Part shown: positions 17,314 to 26,121 of the stretch, piece by piece
Layout: each line of letters opens with the position of its first letter
Position numbering within the stretch: the stretch's first letter is position 1
Source of the DNA: Anaerolineae bacterium
Lineage (GTDB): Bacteria > Chloroflexota > Anaerolineae > Anaerolineales > Villigracilaceae
Assembly: GCA_018648685.1 (NCBI GenBank)
Contig: JABGQT010000182.1
Location: 1 to 64,000, forward strand
Length of the DNA stretch: 64,000 nucleotides
Direction: 5' to 3'
Translations under genes and position numbers: made by a program
Notes under the pieces: model-generated
Seen by the model: only the letters and a program-made list of their open reading frames with translations
What the model was told of the DNA's origin: nothing
Database searches by the model: none

Positions 17314-19479
17314 ATGTCTACCGCAGCATCAATACTCAAAAACACCTTTGGCTATGACAACTTTCGTCCTTATCAGCACGAGGTAATCAAAAACGTTCTG
17401 GCCGGGCATGATACGCTCGCCATTATGCCCACAGGTGGGGGGAAATCACTTTGTTACCAAATCCCCGCTCTCATACTCGATGGGCTAACCCTCGTCGTTT
17501 CGCCTCTCATTGCCCTGATGAAAGACCAGGTTGAGCAAATGCGCGCCAGCGGCGTTCCCGCAGTGATGCTCAATAGTTCGCTTCCCGCTTACGAATATCA
17601 AAAAAATATGGATTTAGTAAAGGATGGTGCGGTTAAGCTGCTTTATCTTGCCCCCGAAACTTTGCTAACTCCACGCATCTTCTCACTTCTTTCCCGGACC
17701 CAACTTGATCTGCTTACGATAGACGAAGCGCACTGCATCTCAGAATGGGGCCACGATTTCCGTCCCGAATATCGACAAATTACAGAAATCCGTCAACGTT
17801 ATCCCGAAGCAACTTGTCTCGCTCTAACAGCCACGGCAACCCCACGCGTTCGCGCTGATATTACATCTAGCTTGAATTTCGAAGAGTCGAACGAATTTGT
17901 TGCCAGCTTTAACCGTGAAAACCTTTTCATCGAAGTCGCGCCGAAACGTGATGCAATGGGGCAAACCCTCCAATTTTTGGAGAAGCGAAAAGAAGAATCA
18001 GGGATCATCTATTGTTTCTCACGCCGCCAAGTGGATGAACTGGCAAGCTATCTTGAGATAAAAGGATTTTCTGCCCGTCCTTATCATGCTGGTCTGGAAG
18101 ATGCCACGCGCAAAGATAATCAAGAAGCCTTCATCCGTGATGATGTACAGATCATCGTCGCAACAATTGCTTTTGGGATGGGCATCAACAAGCCGAATGT
18201 TCGTTTTGTGATCCACTATGATCTACCTAAAAGCATCGAGGGCTATTATCAGGAAATTGGACGAGCAGGACGTGACGGCTTGCCCGCACATTGTCTGCTG
18301 CTTTATAACTATTCAGATGTCTCTAAACAGCGTTATTTCATCAACCAAAAAGAAGCAAATGAAAAACGTGTTGCCACTGAACATTTGGATGCCATCGTCC
18401 GCTATGCAGAAGATGAGATCCGCTGTAGGCGTAATCCACTTTTAGCCTATTTTGGTGAGAAGTACGAAATTGAAAATTGCAAAAATTGTGATAATTGCAC
18501 AAGCCAAAGAAGAGATTTAACCGACATCACTGTCCCTGCTCAGAAATTTCTTTCCTGCGTCAAACGAACGGGGGAACGATTCGGCGCAGGGCATGTAACA
18601 GCAGTTTTACGCGGCTCAAAAAACAAAAAGGTTCTACGCTATGGACACGAAAATCTCTCGACATACGGGATTGGCGATGACCTGACACAAAAACAATGGA
18701 TGCACCTTTCCAGACAACTTGTGCAGATGGGCTATCTCCAGAAAAGTGGCGAATATAGTGTCCTAAATCTAAGCTCACAAGCAATGGATGCCCTCCGTAA
18801 CAGGACAACGATCATGGGACATTTGCAGGAAGCCGAATCCCGTTCTCGAAGAAGAGACGCGCGACAAGAAGTTTTGGATTACGACAAAAATCTCTTCGCC
18901 CTCTTGCGTCAAAAACGCAAAGAGCTGGCAGACGAAGCTGGCGTGCCCCCTTATGTCATCTTTTCAGATAAAACATTAGTGGAAATGAGTGCCTATTATC
19001 CACAATCGCTAGAGAGTGTTTTGAAAATGAGCGGCGTGGGGCAGGCGAAGCTGAGAAGATATGGGGAGATATTTTTGGTTGAGATCAAAAACTATTGCAG
19101 CCAAAACGGTTTTGAAGAAAAAGAGAAACGCTCTTATCGTGAGAAGAACGACAAGAATAGACGCTATATGATCGTAGGCGAGATGTATAACACGGGAGAA
19201 AGCATCGAAAGTTTATCGGAGCGGTATCACGTTCAAGCAAGTACGATCCTTAATCATTTAATGAGATTCACTGCAGCCGGGCATCCGCTCAAAAACGGGG
19301 AGAGCTTGCAGTCGCAGACATCCCTCCCAGCCCAAGCGCAGGAGAAAGTTATTGCCGCTTTTGAAGAAGTAGGCACAGATTTCTTGAAGCCCGTTTTTGA
19401 AAAGCTAAATGGGGAAATTTCATACGAAGAACTAAAAATTATGCGTCTGATTGCGATTAGTAAGCAATCTCGTCATTAG
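17314..19479 (+). CDS. recQ: ATP-dependent DNA helicase RecQ
   Basis: 3'-5' helicase for recombination and fork repair. Walker A is MPTGGGKSLCYQIPAL and the DExH box is IDEAHCISEWGHDFRPEY. Helicase motif VI is QEIGRAGRDG. The zinc-binding cysteines are in CRRNPLLAYFGE and CKNCDNC, followed by the RQC winged helix. An HRDC domain (about 510-590) and an extra C-terminal helix-turn-helix of the HTH_40 type (YNTGESIESLSERYHVQ) make it longer (721 residues) than minimal RecQ. The last 23 bp overlap the convergent MATE gene. Confidence 0.96.
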   Translation: MSTAASILKNTFGYDNFRPYQHEVIKNVLAGHDTLAIMPTGGGKSLCYQIPALILDGLTLVVSPLIALMKDQVEQMRASGVPAVMLNSSLPAYEYQKNMDLVKDGAVKLLYLAPETLLTPRIFSLLSRTQLDLLTIDEAHCISEWGHDFRPEYRQITEIRQRYPEATCLALTATATPRVRADITSSLNFEESNEFVASFNRENLFIEVAPKRDAMGQTLQFLEKRKEESGIIYCFSRRQVDELASYLEIKGFSARPYHAGLEDATRKDNQEAFIRDDVQIIVATIAFGMGINKPNVRFVIHYDLPKSIEGYYQEIGRAGRDGLPAHCLLLYNYSDVSKQRYFINQKEANEKRVATEHLDAIVRYAEDEIRCRRNPLLAYFGEKYEIENCKNCDNCTSQRRDLTDITVPAQKFLSCVKRTGERFGAGHVTAVLRGSKNKKVLRYGHENLSTYGIGDDLTQKQWMHLSRQLVQMGYLQKSGEYSVLNLSSQAMDALRNRTTIMGHLQEAESRSRRRDARQEVLDYDKNLFALLRQKRKELADEAGVPPYVIFSDKTLVEMSAYYPQSLESVLKMSGVGQAKLRRYGEIFLVEIKNYCSQNGFEEKEKRSYREKNDKNRRYMIVGEMYNTGESIESLSERYHVQASTILNHLMRFTAAGHPLKNGESLQSQTSLPAQAQEKVIAAFEEVGTDFLKPVFEKLNGEISYEELKIMRLIAISKQSRH

Positions 19480-20791
19480 CTTCTTCTGACCAAATCCCCT
19501 TTTTTAACCAGACCCTTCCCCCGCCAAAAAGCGCACGCGTTGCCGCCCAAGCCGCAGTAACAACCCACACCCAAAGAAGGGCTTGGGATGAATTTGGATC
19601 AATCAATTGGATCCCGATCACGCCTACAAGGGTAGCGACGATCATTGCATTGCGGAGGAAGCGGTAATCGCCCGTGCCCCAATGCACCCCGTCGGTTAGG
19701 AAGGCTATCGCGTTAATGGGCTGGCTGAGGGTAGAAATGGCCCACGCAGGGAGGAACACGACAATTGCCGAGGCCGGGATCAATAAATTGATAACGAGGT
19801 CACGCCCAAACCACATCAGCGTTCCGAGGGCGAGCCCCGTCCAGAAAGACCACTTTGCCCCCACAGAAACAACTTTTTTCGCCCAGAGCAATGAATCCCG
19901 CCCAACGAAATAACCAATAAGAGATTGAACAGTGGAGGCATAGGCATCCAACGCAAGACTCGTAAAAAGGAATACCTGACGAATTGCCTGATGCGCTGCG
20001 CCCGCATCTGCGCCGATGGTAGTAGCTGTGCGCGTGGTGAATGCGAGGAAAAATGTCAGTAAACCGGTGCGGACAAAGAGATCGCCACCTACACGGAGGA
20101 GTTTTTTTGCTTTGTCGAATGTAAATGAGGGCGATATAGCTAGTTTTTGGCTAATTAGAAGGAGACCAGCCAATGCGCCAAGCCATTGACTGATAGTACT
20201 CGCAAGGGCAGAGCCGGGTACGCCCATTTCGGGAAATATGCCAATGCCAAAGATAAAAATCCAATCGAGAAGGATATTAAGGGCATTTACGCCAAGCGCA
20301 ATATAGAGCGGTGTGCGCATATCTTGAAGGCCGCGCAAAACGCCAAAAGTGACCAACATTAGCAAAAGAGCGGGTGCACCGTAGGTGCGAATTTGCATAT
20401 AACTGACGGCTTTTGCCTGAACTTCACCTGATGCACCCATTTGAGCTGCGATCCAACTGGCGTTGGGGAGAATGAGCAAGATCAGTAAAATTCCAAATCC
20501 AAATGCCATCGTGAGCGATAGACTGGCTATCCCGCTCGCTTTTTCGGGATGTCCTTCTCCATCCGCTTGCGCGACTTCGGTCTGCGCGCCAATGCTGAGA
20601 AAGTTAAAGACCCAAAAGAGACTGGAAAGCACTGTTGTACCAACACCTAAAGCTGCAAGCGGAATTGCGCCCAGCGAGGCGATAAAAGCCGTATCTATCA
20701 GCGCGGTGAGCGGCTCGGCTGTCATGGAAAGCAGGACAGGAATGGAGAGGGTTATTAATGTGCGGTGAGGGTTTTTAGTGAAAGGATGCAT
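19457..20791 (-). CDS. MATE-family efflux transporter
   Basis: A 444-residue, 12-membrane-segment transporter of the MATE/DinF type, exporting organic cations or drugs against Na+ or H+. It starts with the family pattern (RTLITLSIPVLLSMTAEPLTALIDTAFI) and has the internal two-fold repeat typical of MATE. A block near residue 170 reads GLQDMRTPLYIALGVN, close to the DinF subgroup. Substrate is not predictable. It overlaps the 3' end of recQ tail to tail by 23 bp, so the two transcripts interfere. Confidence 0.92.
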   Translation of the reverse strand: MHPFTKNPHRTLITLSIPVLLSMTAEPLTALIDTAFIASLGAIPLAALGVGTTVLSSLFWVFNFLSIGAQTEVAQADGEGHPEKASGIASLSLTMAFGFGILLILLILPNASWIAAQMGASGEVQAKAVSYMQIRTYGAPALLLMLVTFGVLRGLQDMRTPLYIALGVNALNILLDWIFIFGIGIFPEMGVPGSALASTISQWLGALAGLLLISQKLAISPSFTFDKAKKLLRVGGDLFVRTGLLTFFLAFTTRTATTIGADAGAAHQAIRQVFLFTSLALDAYASTVQSLIGYFVGRDSLLWAKKVVSVGAKWSFWTGLALGTLMWFGRDLVINLLIPASAIVVFLPAWAISTLSQPINAIAFLTDGVHWGTGDYRFLRNAMIVATLVGVIGIQLIDPNSSQALLWVWVVTAAWAATRALFGGGRVWLKKGIWSEEANDEIAY

Positions 20792-20799
20792 GAGGCAGT

Positions 20800-20890
20800 G
20801 TCCAGTATTCAGTAATCAGTGGCCGGTGGGTGATTTTAACGCGAAACCCGCGAAAAAGGCGAAATTAGCGAATTTTTCTTTTTCACGGAT
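20800..20890. repeat. Short-period words upstream of the MATE gene
   Basis: CAGTATT, CAGTAAT and CAGTGGC heptamers (20801-20822) are followed by GCGAAA-type words (CGCGAAAC, CGCGAAAA, GGCGAAAT, AGCGAATT) to about 20880. Same family of spacers as elsewhere in the window. Confidence 0.6.
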
Positions 20891-20910
20891 TTGGAACCGA
20901 AAGTTTTTTC

Positions 20911-21554
20911 TTAATTCAATTTAAATGAACGTAAAATCAAGTCAAATTCTTGACGGTCACAAAAATTCCAGGGGCAATCCAACCTGATTAAAAGGCCTCC
21001 CAGATCGAAATACGCTTCGTAAACTACTGATCCACCACCAAAGCCCTCTCCAGGAACTGTACCTTCTACAGTAAAGCCCACCATGCCATAAGGTGAAATA
21101 TCTGTGTAGACAGGATTATCAAGATTAATATTATCCCTGACTTTTTTCAAATTTCCTTGCTCAAACGCGTTAACGATAAAACTGGTTTCATTGGGAGGTG
21201 AGCCTTCCGCAACCAAGACAATAAAATCGTCTGCTTCGCTTTGACGTATTTCCATATTGAAGCGAGCTGGGAAGTTAAAGAAATATCCTTCGGGAGCATT
21301 GTAGCCTTTCCAGTCAGAATAATCAAAGGCTGGTGGAGGCGGTTCAGGAGTATTGGTGGGCGGTGTTTCTGATGGAAGCGCATTCATAGTTGCAGCAACA
21401 ATTGTACTCACCGTATCATTTGCTTGTTGCGTTTCTGCAACTGTATCTTGTACTTTTTCTGGTGAGATTTCATCTGAACTCGAGCAAGCATTTAGCGCAA
21501 CGCTGAGAAGGGAAATGACAACGAATAAAATAAAATATATAAATCTTTTTTCAT
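20911..21554 (-). pseudogene. Predicted lipoprotein with its signal peptide out of frame by one base
   Basis: The intact downstream frame encodes a soluble beta-rich domain of about 150 residues with a Thr/Pro linker (TPPTNTPEPPPP). It has no in-frame ATG at its 5' end before a stop. The ATG at 21552-21554, with GGAG upstream, leads into another frame. If the A6 run after this ATG had seven A residues, the product would begin MKKRFIYFILFVVISLLSVALNAC split as n-region MKKRF, a hydrophobic core and lipobox LNAC. That is a textbook lipoprotein leader joined to the downstream frame. So this is one gene with a -1 change in a homopolymer: a sequencing or assembly error, a mutation, or phase variation. 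A GTG at 21411 is the only other start and would give a protein without a signal. Function unknown. Confidence 0.75.
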
Positions 21555-21644
21555 TTTCTTAATTCTCCATACTACCAATAAAACAGGATGCTTTCTAAGC
21601 CTACACGGCGAATTTATCACCGTGCGCTTGAAGCTTAACGAGAG

Positions 21645-21701
21645 AATCGCGAAAGAGCGAATGCGCGAAGAAAGATTTCGCGTTGTCGCCTTTTCGCGAT
21701 T
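21645..21701. repeat. GCGAAA-word spacer with a 10-bp inverted repeat
   Basis: AATCGCGAAA (21645-21654) and TTTCGCGATT (21692-21701) are perfect complements. Between them are more GCGAA words (GAGCGAAT, GCGCGAAG, TTTCGCG, TGTCGCC). It lies between two minus-strand genes and may end the upstream transcript. Confidence 0.6.
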
Positions 21702-21723
21702 TTCGATTTTGTAAATGTATTTT

Positions 21724-22041
21724 TTAGGAAACAGGCGGAAGGGGATCGTTGTCTGCAGGAGGGTCAAAAGGCTCGGCATTGATAACGCCATCTTCATCTT
21801 TTTTGCGCAGAGTGAAGAAACCAACGGCTACAGGGATGAGGATACCGATCAGAGAAAGACAGAGTAGCGCAAATCCTAAGCCAGGGGCCATGGGCTGTGA
21901 AGTTGTTTGTCCGCTAACTGTTGTATCAATGGGCGTACCAGTTACACCGAGAATACCCCAAACGCAGAGGAAAAAGCTCGGGCAAGCACAAAGAAGTGCT
22001 GTGCCAATTGTAGCGATAAGACCAACTGTTTTCTTGTCCAT
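21724..22041 (-). CDS. Small two-segment membrane protein of unknown function
   Basis: A 105-residue protein with two hydrophobic segments (about 7-32 and 54-75) joined by a Thr/Ser-rich external loop. The C-terminal tail is acidic and Pro-rich (about 80-105). I recognise no family. The start has a good ribosome site (GGAGC, 6-7 nt before the ATG). It lies upstream of the lipoprotein gene on the same strand, with a repeat spacer between, so a shared transcript is possible. Conservation across related genomes would decide whether it is real; the signal-like N-terminus and the clean ribosome site favour it. Confidence 0.6.
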   Translation of the reverse strand: MDKKTVGLIATIGTALLCACPSFFLCVWGILGVTGTPIDTTVSGQTTSQPMAPGLGFALLCLSLIGILIPVAVGFFTLRKKDEDGVINAEPFDPPADNDPLPPVS

Positions 22042-22213
22042 TAGTGCTCCTTTTTTATTGAATGATGATTATTTCTCAGTATAAAGAATGTGAGAGGAAG
22101 ATGCAAGCGAAATAGGGAAAGATTTTCGCGAATTCTAATATAAACCGCTAAGATTTTGTTTATCAATGCGATCCAACAGCCATTTTATAATTTAGTTCGT
22201 AATAGAGATGGTA

Positions 22214-22222
22214 TGCTAAAAT
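22214..22222 (+). promoter_or_regulatory. Extended -10 promoter of pgm
   Basis: TGCTAAAAT fits TGnTAnAAT. It lies about 35 nt before the pgm start codon. No clear -35 hexamer is present. Confidence 0.45.
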
Positions 22223-22256
22223 TATTCAAAACCATAAATAAGAGCAAGAGGTGATT

Positions 22257-23909
22257 ATGAGTGCTAATGAAATGGCTGGTAAACCAGCTACCCCAGATAT
22301 GCTAGCTAACATCCCCCGTTTAGTTTCAGATTATTACACTATTCATCCCGATGCCAAAAAGATCGAGCAAAGTGTTTCTTTCGGCACATCGGGACATCGC
22401 GGCACATCTGCGAATGGCAGCTTTAACGAAGACCATATCGCCGCGATCTCTCAGGCGATTTGCATGTATCGCGATGAGCAGAATATCACAGGTCCGCTCT
22501 TTATCGGCAAAGATACGCACGCGCTTTCCGAGTCTGCCGAGCGGACGGCTATCGAAGTCTTTGCCGCCAACGGCGTTGAAATTCGCATCTCAGAAGAATA
22601 TACGCCCACACCCGTTATTTCTCACGCCATTCTCACCTACAACCAAGGTCGCAGCAGCGGACTTGCCGACGGTGTCGTCATCACCCCTTCGCATAATCCG
22701 CCCGAAGATGGCGGCTTCAAATATAACCTGATAAACGGCGGTCCCGCAGATTCCGGGACGACGGGCATCATCCAAGATTGGGCAAATGAAATCCTGAAAA
22801 AGGGTCTTGAAGGCGTAAAACGGATGTCGCTGGCAGAAGCCCTACAGGCAGAGACCACGCAAGAATATGATTATGTGCTGCCCTATGTCCGCGATCTCGA
22901 AAATGTGATCGACTTCGATGCCATCCGCGCTGCGGGCATCAAGATCGGCGTTGACCCTTTGGGAGGCGCGGCAGCCAATTATTGGGATGTGATCGCCGAC
23001 GTTCACAAACTCGACCTAACCGTCGTCAACAATCACGTTGACCCAACCTTCTCATTTATGTCTCTCGACCATGATGGAAAAATTCGGATGGATTGCTCAT
23101 CCCCCTACGCGATGACCGGATTAATCGGCTTAAAAGATGATTTTGACATCGCTTTTGGCAATGACCCTGATGTGGATCGACATGGGATCGTTACTCGATC
23201 TTCCGGTTTGCTGAATCCCAACCATTATCTCGCGGTGGCGATCTGGTATCTCTTCCGCAATCGCCCCAACTGGCGCAAGGATTTGAAAATCGGCAAAACG
23301 CTCGTCTCCAGCTCGATGATCGACCGCGTTGTAAATGATTTGGGCCTAGATTTGGCAGAAGTACCAGTCGGATTCAAATGGTTCGTGGACGGTCTCTACG
23401 ATGGCTCCTACGGCTTTGGCGGCGAAGAGAGCGCCGGGGCGTCCTTCCTGCGCAAAGACGGGAGGGTTTGGTCTACAGACAAAGATGGCATCATTCTTGG
23501 GCTTTTGGCAGCCGAAATTCTCGCCAAAACTCAACGCGACCCCGGCGAAATTTATCAGGAATTGACCGAAAACTTCGGCAACCCGCTCTACAGCCGCAGC
23601 GACATGCCCGGCTCACTGGAACAAAGAAATATCCTAAAAAACCTGACACCCGGAGCGATTACCGCCAGCACGCTGGCTGGCGACGAGATCACCAGCATCC
23701 TGACCCGCGCCCCCGGCAACGATGCCCCCATCGGCGGGCTAAAAGTTTCCTCGCAGAATGGCTGGTTTGTTATCCGCCCTTCGGGCACAGAAGATAAATA
23801 TAAGATCTACGGCGAAAGCTTTATTGACGAAAAGCATCTTGAAAAGATTTTCGCCGATGCAAGAGAGATTGTACAAACTGTTTTTCGTGAAAATGGCATA
23901 GATGACTAA
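22257..23909 (+). CDS. pgm: Phosphoglucomutase (alpha-D-glucose phosphate-specific)
   Basis: Interconverts glucose 1-phosphate and glucose 6-phosphate, linking glycogen, nucleotide sugars and glycolysis. The catalytic phosphoserine is in TPSHNPPEDGG, the Mg loop is DPDVDRHG, the sugar-binding loop is GGEESAG, and the phosphate-binding loop is RPSGTEDKYKIYGES. The early FGTSGHRG motif is typical of this enzyme group. The 550-residue length matches the bacterial Pgm type. I prefer ATG 22257 over the GTG at 22251 because AGAGG lies 5 nt upstream of the ATG. It would also use glucose 1-phosphate made by the sugar phosphorylase encoded at about 40-42 kb. Confidence 0.96.
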   Translation: MSANEMAGKPATPDMLANIPRLVSDYYTIHPDAKKIEQSVSFGTSGHRGTSANGSFNEDHIAAISQAICMYRDEQNITGPLFIGKDTHALSESAERTAIEVFAANGVEIRISEEYTPTPVISHAILTYNQGRSSGLADGVVITPSHNPPEDGGFKYNLINGGPADSGTTGIIQDWANEILKKGLEGVKRMSLAEALQAETTQEYDYVLPYVRDLENVIDFDAIRAAGIKIGVDPLGGAAANYWDVIADVHKLDLTVVNNHVDPTFSFMSLDHDGKIRMDCSSPYAMTGLIGLKDDFDIAFGNDPDVDRHGIVTRSSGLLNPNHYLAVAIWYLFRNRPNWRKDLKIGKTLVSSSMIDRVVNDLGLDLAEVPVGFKWFVDGLYDGSYGFGGEESAGASFLRKDGRVWSTDKDGIILGLLAAEILAKTQRDPGEIYQELTENFGNPLYSRSDMPGSLEQRNILKNLTPGAITASTLAGDEITSILTRAPGNDAPIGGLKVSSQNGWFVIRPSGTEDKYKIYGESFIDEKHLEKIFADAREIVQTVFRENGIDD

Positions 23910-23939
23910 TTTATTTGAATAAAGTTGTATTGATATAAA

Positions 23940-23975
23940 AGACTTCCGAGGTACTACGCAAAACTTCGGAAGTCT
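23940..23975 (+). terminator. Hairpin after pgm
   Basis: AGACTTCCGA pairs with TCGGAAGTCT (10 bp, 16-nt loop), 30 bp after the stop codon. The following sequence is GCATTTAATCTTT, so termination may be weak or bidirectional. Confidence 0.55.
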
Positions 23976-24018
23976 GCATTTAATCTTTCAATACGAGCCA
24001 ATGGTGCTTTTTTGGGTC

Positions 24019-24129
24019 TCGCCGATGGGAAGACAGGAGTCTACAATTCAACCGAAAGAGACTATTGTGGTTGAGACTCCCTTCATCTCTCGTCACTGTA
24101 AAAGGCGAAGAAATGTGCGCGACGAGATG
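24019..24129. ncRNA. Structured intergenic segment, candidate noncoding RNA
   Basis: Within a 556-bp region without a gene (23910-24465), several helices nest. TCGCC (24019) pairs with GGCGA (24104), GATG (24024) with CATC (24084), GGAGTCT (24036) with AGACTCC (24074), and CAACC (24049) with GGTTG (24069). An alternative helix pairs CATCTC-CGTC (24084-24094, one bulge) with GACGAGATG (24121-24129), excluding the GATG helix. No protein-coding frame or known RNA (RNase P, tmRNA, SRP, tRNA) was recognised. It could be a 6S-like or riboswitch-like RNA, or decayed sequence. Confidence 0.35.
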
Positions 24130-24321
24130 TGCTTGTTGAGCAGGATGAGCTGATCTTTTTTGAGAAGAGGGAGAGGAGGGGAGAGTAGAGAAAAGTTCCC
24201 TAATGTCAGTAATCTCATTGACAAATCCGAACTGGATTCTTGAATTATCAGGTCAAATTGTGTCCGGTGTGCGTAGCTAGCAAACGAGTATCATAAAAAT
24301 GGCGCTGAAAAAGGATGTTGT

Positions 24322-24357
24322 ACAGCAAATCAGACTACTCTGAGTATGACTTGCTGT
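24322..24357. repeat. Imperfect palindrome in the pgm/peptidase spacer
   Basis: ACAGCAA, TCA and ACT pair in order with AGT, TGA and TTGCTGT, interrupted by two single mismatches, around a 6-nt loop. There is no T-run after it. It could be an operator or a remnant end of a mobile element. The rest of 24130-24460 shows only a purine-rich stretch near 24160-24200. Confidence 0.45.
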
Positions 24358-24465
24358 GAAAGCGAAAGTTATTGAATCCCAAGTTATTTAATGCTACGAT
24401 GGTTTTAGAATTATTCAAAAAGAATGAAATGTTTTTTTCATTTAAGAAGAATAGGAGGATGCAAA

Positions 24466-25422
24466 ATGGAAAAGCCAACTAAAAAATTCAATGGTAATTT
24501 AGATATAGAGGGAAATGATATTATTCTAAAAACCGACAAAGGTAATATCACTTTAATTTCCTATCCACCCCAAACTGCGATTTCACTTGAAGCGATGAAA
24601 CTTGATGCTGTAAATGCATTCTCTGAGTATATTGGAAACCCTGTAACTATCTCTGGCATGAAGCAAGATGATCAAATATACGATGCGAAAATTATACGTA
24701 GTTACAAGAGTCATGAACCAGAGAAATATGGGAAAGAGTATTGGAACAATAGAATCCAAAAAGCACATATCCGATTTAAAGCTAGAAGATTGCCCGGATA
24801 CAATAAACAATTTGAAGTTGATGTTCGTCAAATGATAACCATAAATGACTCAATTATTTATGAGGATCTAAAAAAGCATTCCCTTTTAGTAAGAGATCTA
24901 GAAATATGTGACGAGGACATTTACAGAATTTATCATCATTCTCGTGTGAAGAGAATAAACCCTTATCGCTACGAATATGACGAAAAAATTTTTGGTTGCG
25001 AATTCTTTATGTATCCATACGAACTGCGCACACTACATAAAGGTGATTGTGATGACTGGGGAATAGAATTAGCATCTTATCTAATTACTGCAGGAATTCC
25101 AGAATGGCGAATTCGCTGCGTAGTTGGGAACACTTTTGGCGGGGGGGGACATCTTACAGTATATGTATTAGATGACCAACTATCTAACTGGTATCATTTA
25201 AACTCTACAACTGCATGGCCTTCGGTAATTAAAAAAGGATATGGAAAATTATCAGATTTTCCAAAAGCTAATGATTCGAATGACAAAATTGGCATCAAAG
25301 ATGTTTGGTTTAGCTTCAACAACCTCTATGCTTGGCACGCTTTTGAAACTCATACTTCAGAAGAGAATATGCACAGAGTGCCATGGATGAATAGTTTCTT
25401 GATCAGACCTATTTTAGGATAG
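24466..25422 (+). CDS. Transglutaminase-like cysteine peptidase with an OB-like N-terminal domain
   Basis: A 318-residue AT-rich gene, unlike its neighbours. Residues about 8-80 look like a small OB-type beta domain (NLDIEGNDIILKTDKG, YIGNPVTISGMKQDD). The C-terminal half has the transglutaminase-like triad: Cys195 in KGDCDDWG, His229 in GGGGHLTVYVLDD, and a third polar residue near 246 in WYHLNST. This family hydrolyses or cross-links amide bonds. No signal peptide is visible, so it acts in the cytoplasm. The start is fixed by AGGAGG at 24453-24458, 7 nt before the ATG; an upstream ATG at 24424 has no such site. The function is unknown. Base composition suggests horizontal acquisition. Confidence 0.75.
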   Translation: MEKPTKKFNGNLDIEGNDIILKTDKGNITLISYPPQTAISLEAMKLDAVNAFSEYIGNPVTISGMKQDDQIYDAKIIRSYKSHEPEKYGKEYWNNRIQKAHIRFKARRLPGYNKQFEVDVRQMITINDSIIYEDLKKHSLLVRDLEICDEDIYRIYHHSRVKRINPYRYEYDEKIFGCEFFMYPYELRTLHKGDCDDWGIELASYLITAGIPEWRIRCVVGNTFGGGGHLTVYVLDDQLSNWYHLNSTTAWPSVIKKGYGKLSDFPKANDSNDKIGIKDVWFSFNNLYAWHAFETHTSEENMHRVPWMNSFLIRPILG

Positions 25423-25461
25423 CAAAATTTGATATTATATTTGCTATAAGTATAGATGAGT

Positions 25462-25525
25462 AAAAATGGCATCTTATTCCCTTTGTGCAAAATTGGGATT
25501 TGGTGTTGTATTAATGCCATTTTTT
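25462..25525 (+). terminator. Terminator-like 11-bp inverted repeat after the peptidase gene
   Basis: AAAAATGGCAT (25462-25472) and ATGCCATTTTT (25514-25524) are perfect complements with a 41-nt loop, followed by TTCTG. It lies 40 bp after the stop codon. The loop is long for an intrinsic terminator. Confidence 0.5.
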
Positions 25526-25578
25526 CTGTATCATATATAAAATCATCTATTTTTTATCTACCTAAAAAGGAGGCTGGC

Positions 25579-25875
25579 ATGACAATAGGTATTGTAGGAT
25601 GGGGCGCAATTTCTTTCGGATTGGTTATAGGTTGGATTACCTACCGAACAATATTATTCAGAGAAGAACAGGCTGAATTAGCAGACATCGCTACCGTCAT
25701 TGGTGCAGTCGGCGGAGCAGCAGTGACAGCGTTATTTAAATCTGAGATGCTATTTGGGGCTTACTGCATTGGATTGGCAGTTGGCTTCTTTGCATTTCTA
25801 ATTGTTCGCAATATTAAAACTGGTAAAGATAAAGATGGGAACACAATATACCTAATCATGAACAAAGATCGATAA
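25579..25875 (+). CDS. Small membrane protein of unknown function
   Basis: 98 residues with three hydrophobic segments: about 2-20 (IGIVGWGAISFGLVIGW), about 42-58 (VIGAVGGAAVTALF) and about 63-82. A charged tail follows (KTGKDKDGNTIYLIMNKDR). The start is set by AAAGGAGG at 25567-25574, 5 nt before ATG 25579; the reading frame is open further upstream (to 25456) but without a ribosome site. Gly-rich central segments resemble small holin-like or transporter-associated proteins, but I cannot name a family. AT-rich like the peptidase gene upstream. Confidence 0.6.
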   Translation: MTIGIVGWGAISFGLVIGWITYRTILFREEQAELADIATVIGAVGGAAVTALFKSEMLFGAYCIGLAVGFFAFLIVRNIKTGKDKDGNTIYLIMNKDR

Positions 25876-25901
25876 GAAATATTAATAATTCAACAATGAA
25901 T

Positions 25902-25943
25902 ATAAAAACCGCTGCCATAATAACAAATGGCAACGGTTTTTAT
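25902..25943. terminator. Bidirectional terminator between the small membrane gene and pheT
   Basis: ATAAAAACCG, TGCCAT, ATGGCA and CGGTTTTTAT form a long stem with one mismatch and an 8-nt loop. A and T runs flank both sides, so it can stop transcripts from both strands. The remaining 180 bp to the pheT stop codon show nothing clear. Confidence 0.8.
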
Positions 25944-26121
25944 ATTGACTCAGTGAAATACTCCCCCCACACAAAAATTCACATACGCCACCAACGCTCT
26001 GCTCATATTCGCCATAATGTCAAGCCAAATGTCAACTTAAAAAAACGCACCACAAAAAGGGCTCATTCAGTCCTTCGACCTCGGAAGCCTTTCACGTTCA
26101 ACATTAAACCTTCAAACCAAC

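Noticed and set aside
22251-22256. GTG start for pgm two codons upstream
   Set aside because: The ribosome site AGAGG is too close to the GTG and well placed for ATG 22257.
24019-24240. RNase P RNA, tmRNA or SRP RNA
   Set aside because: The conserved sequence marks of these RNAs (for example GAGGAAAGTCC for RNase P) are not there.
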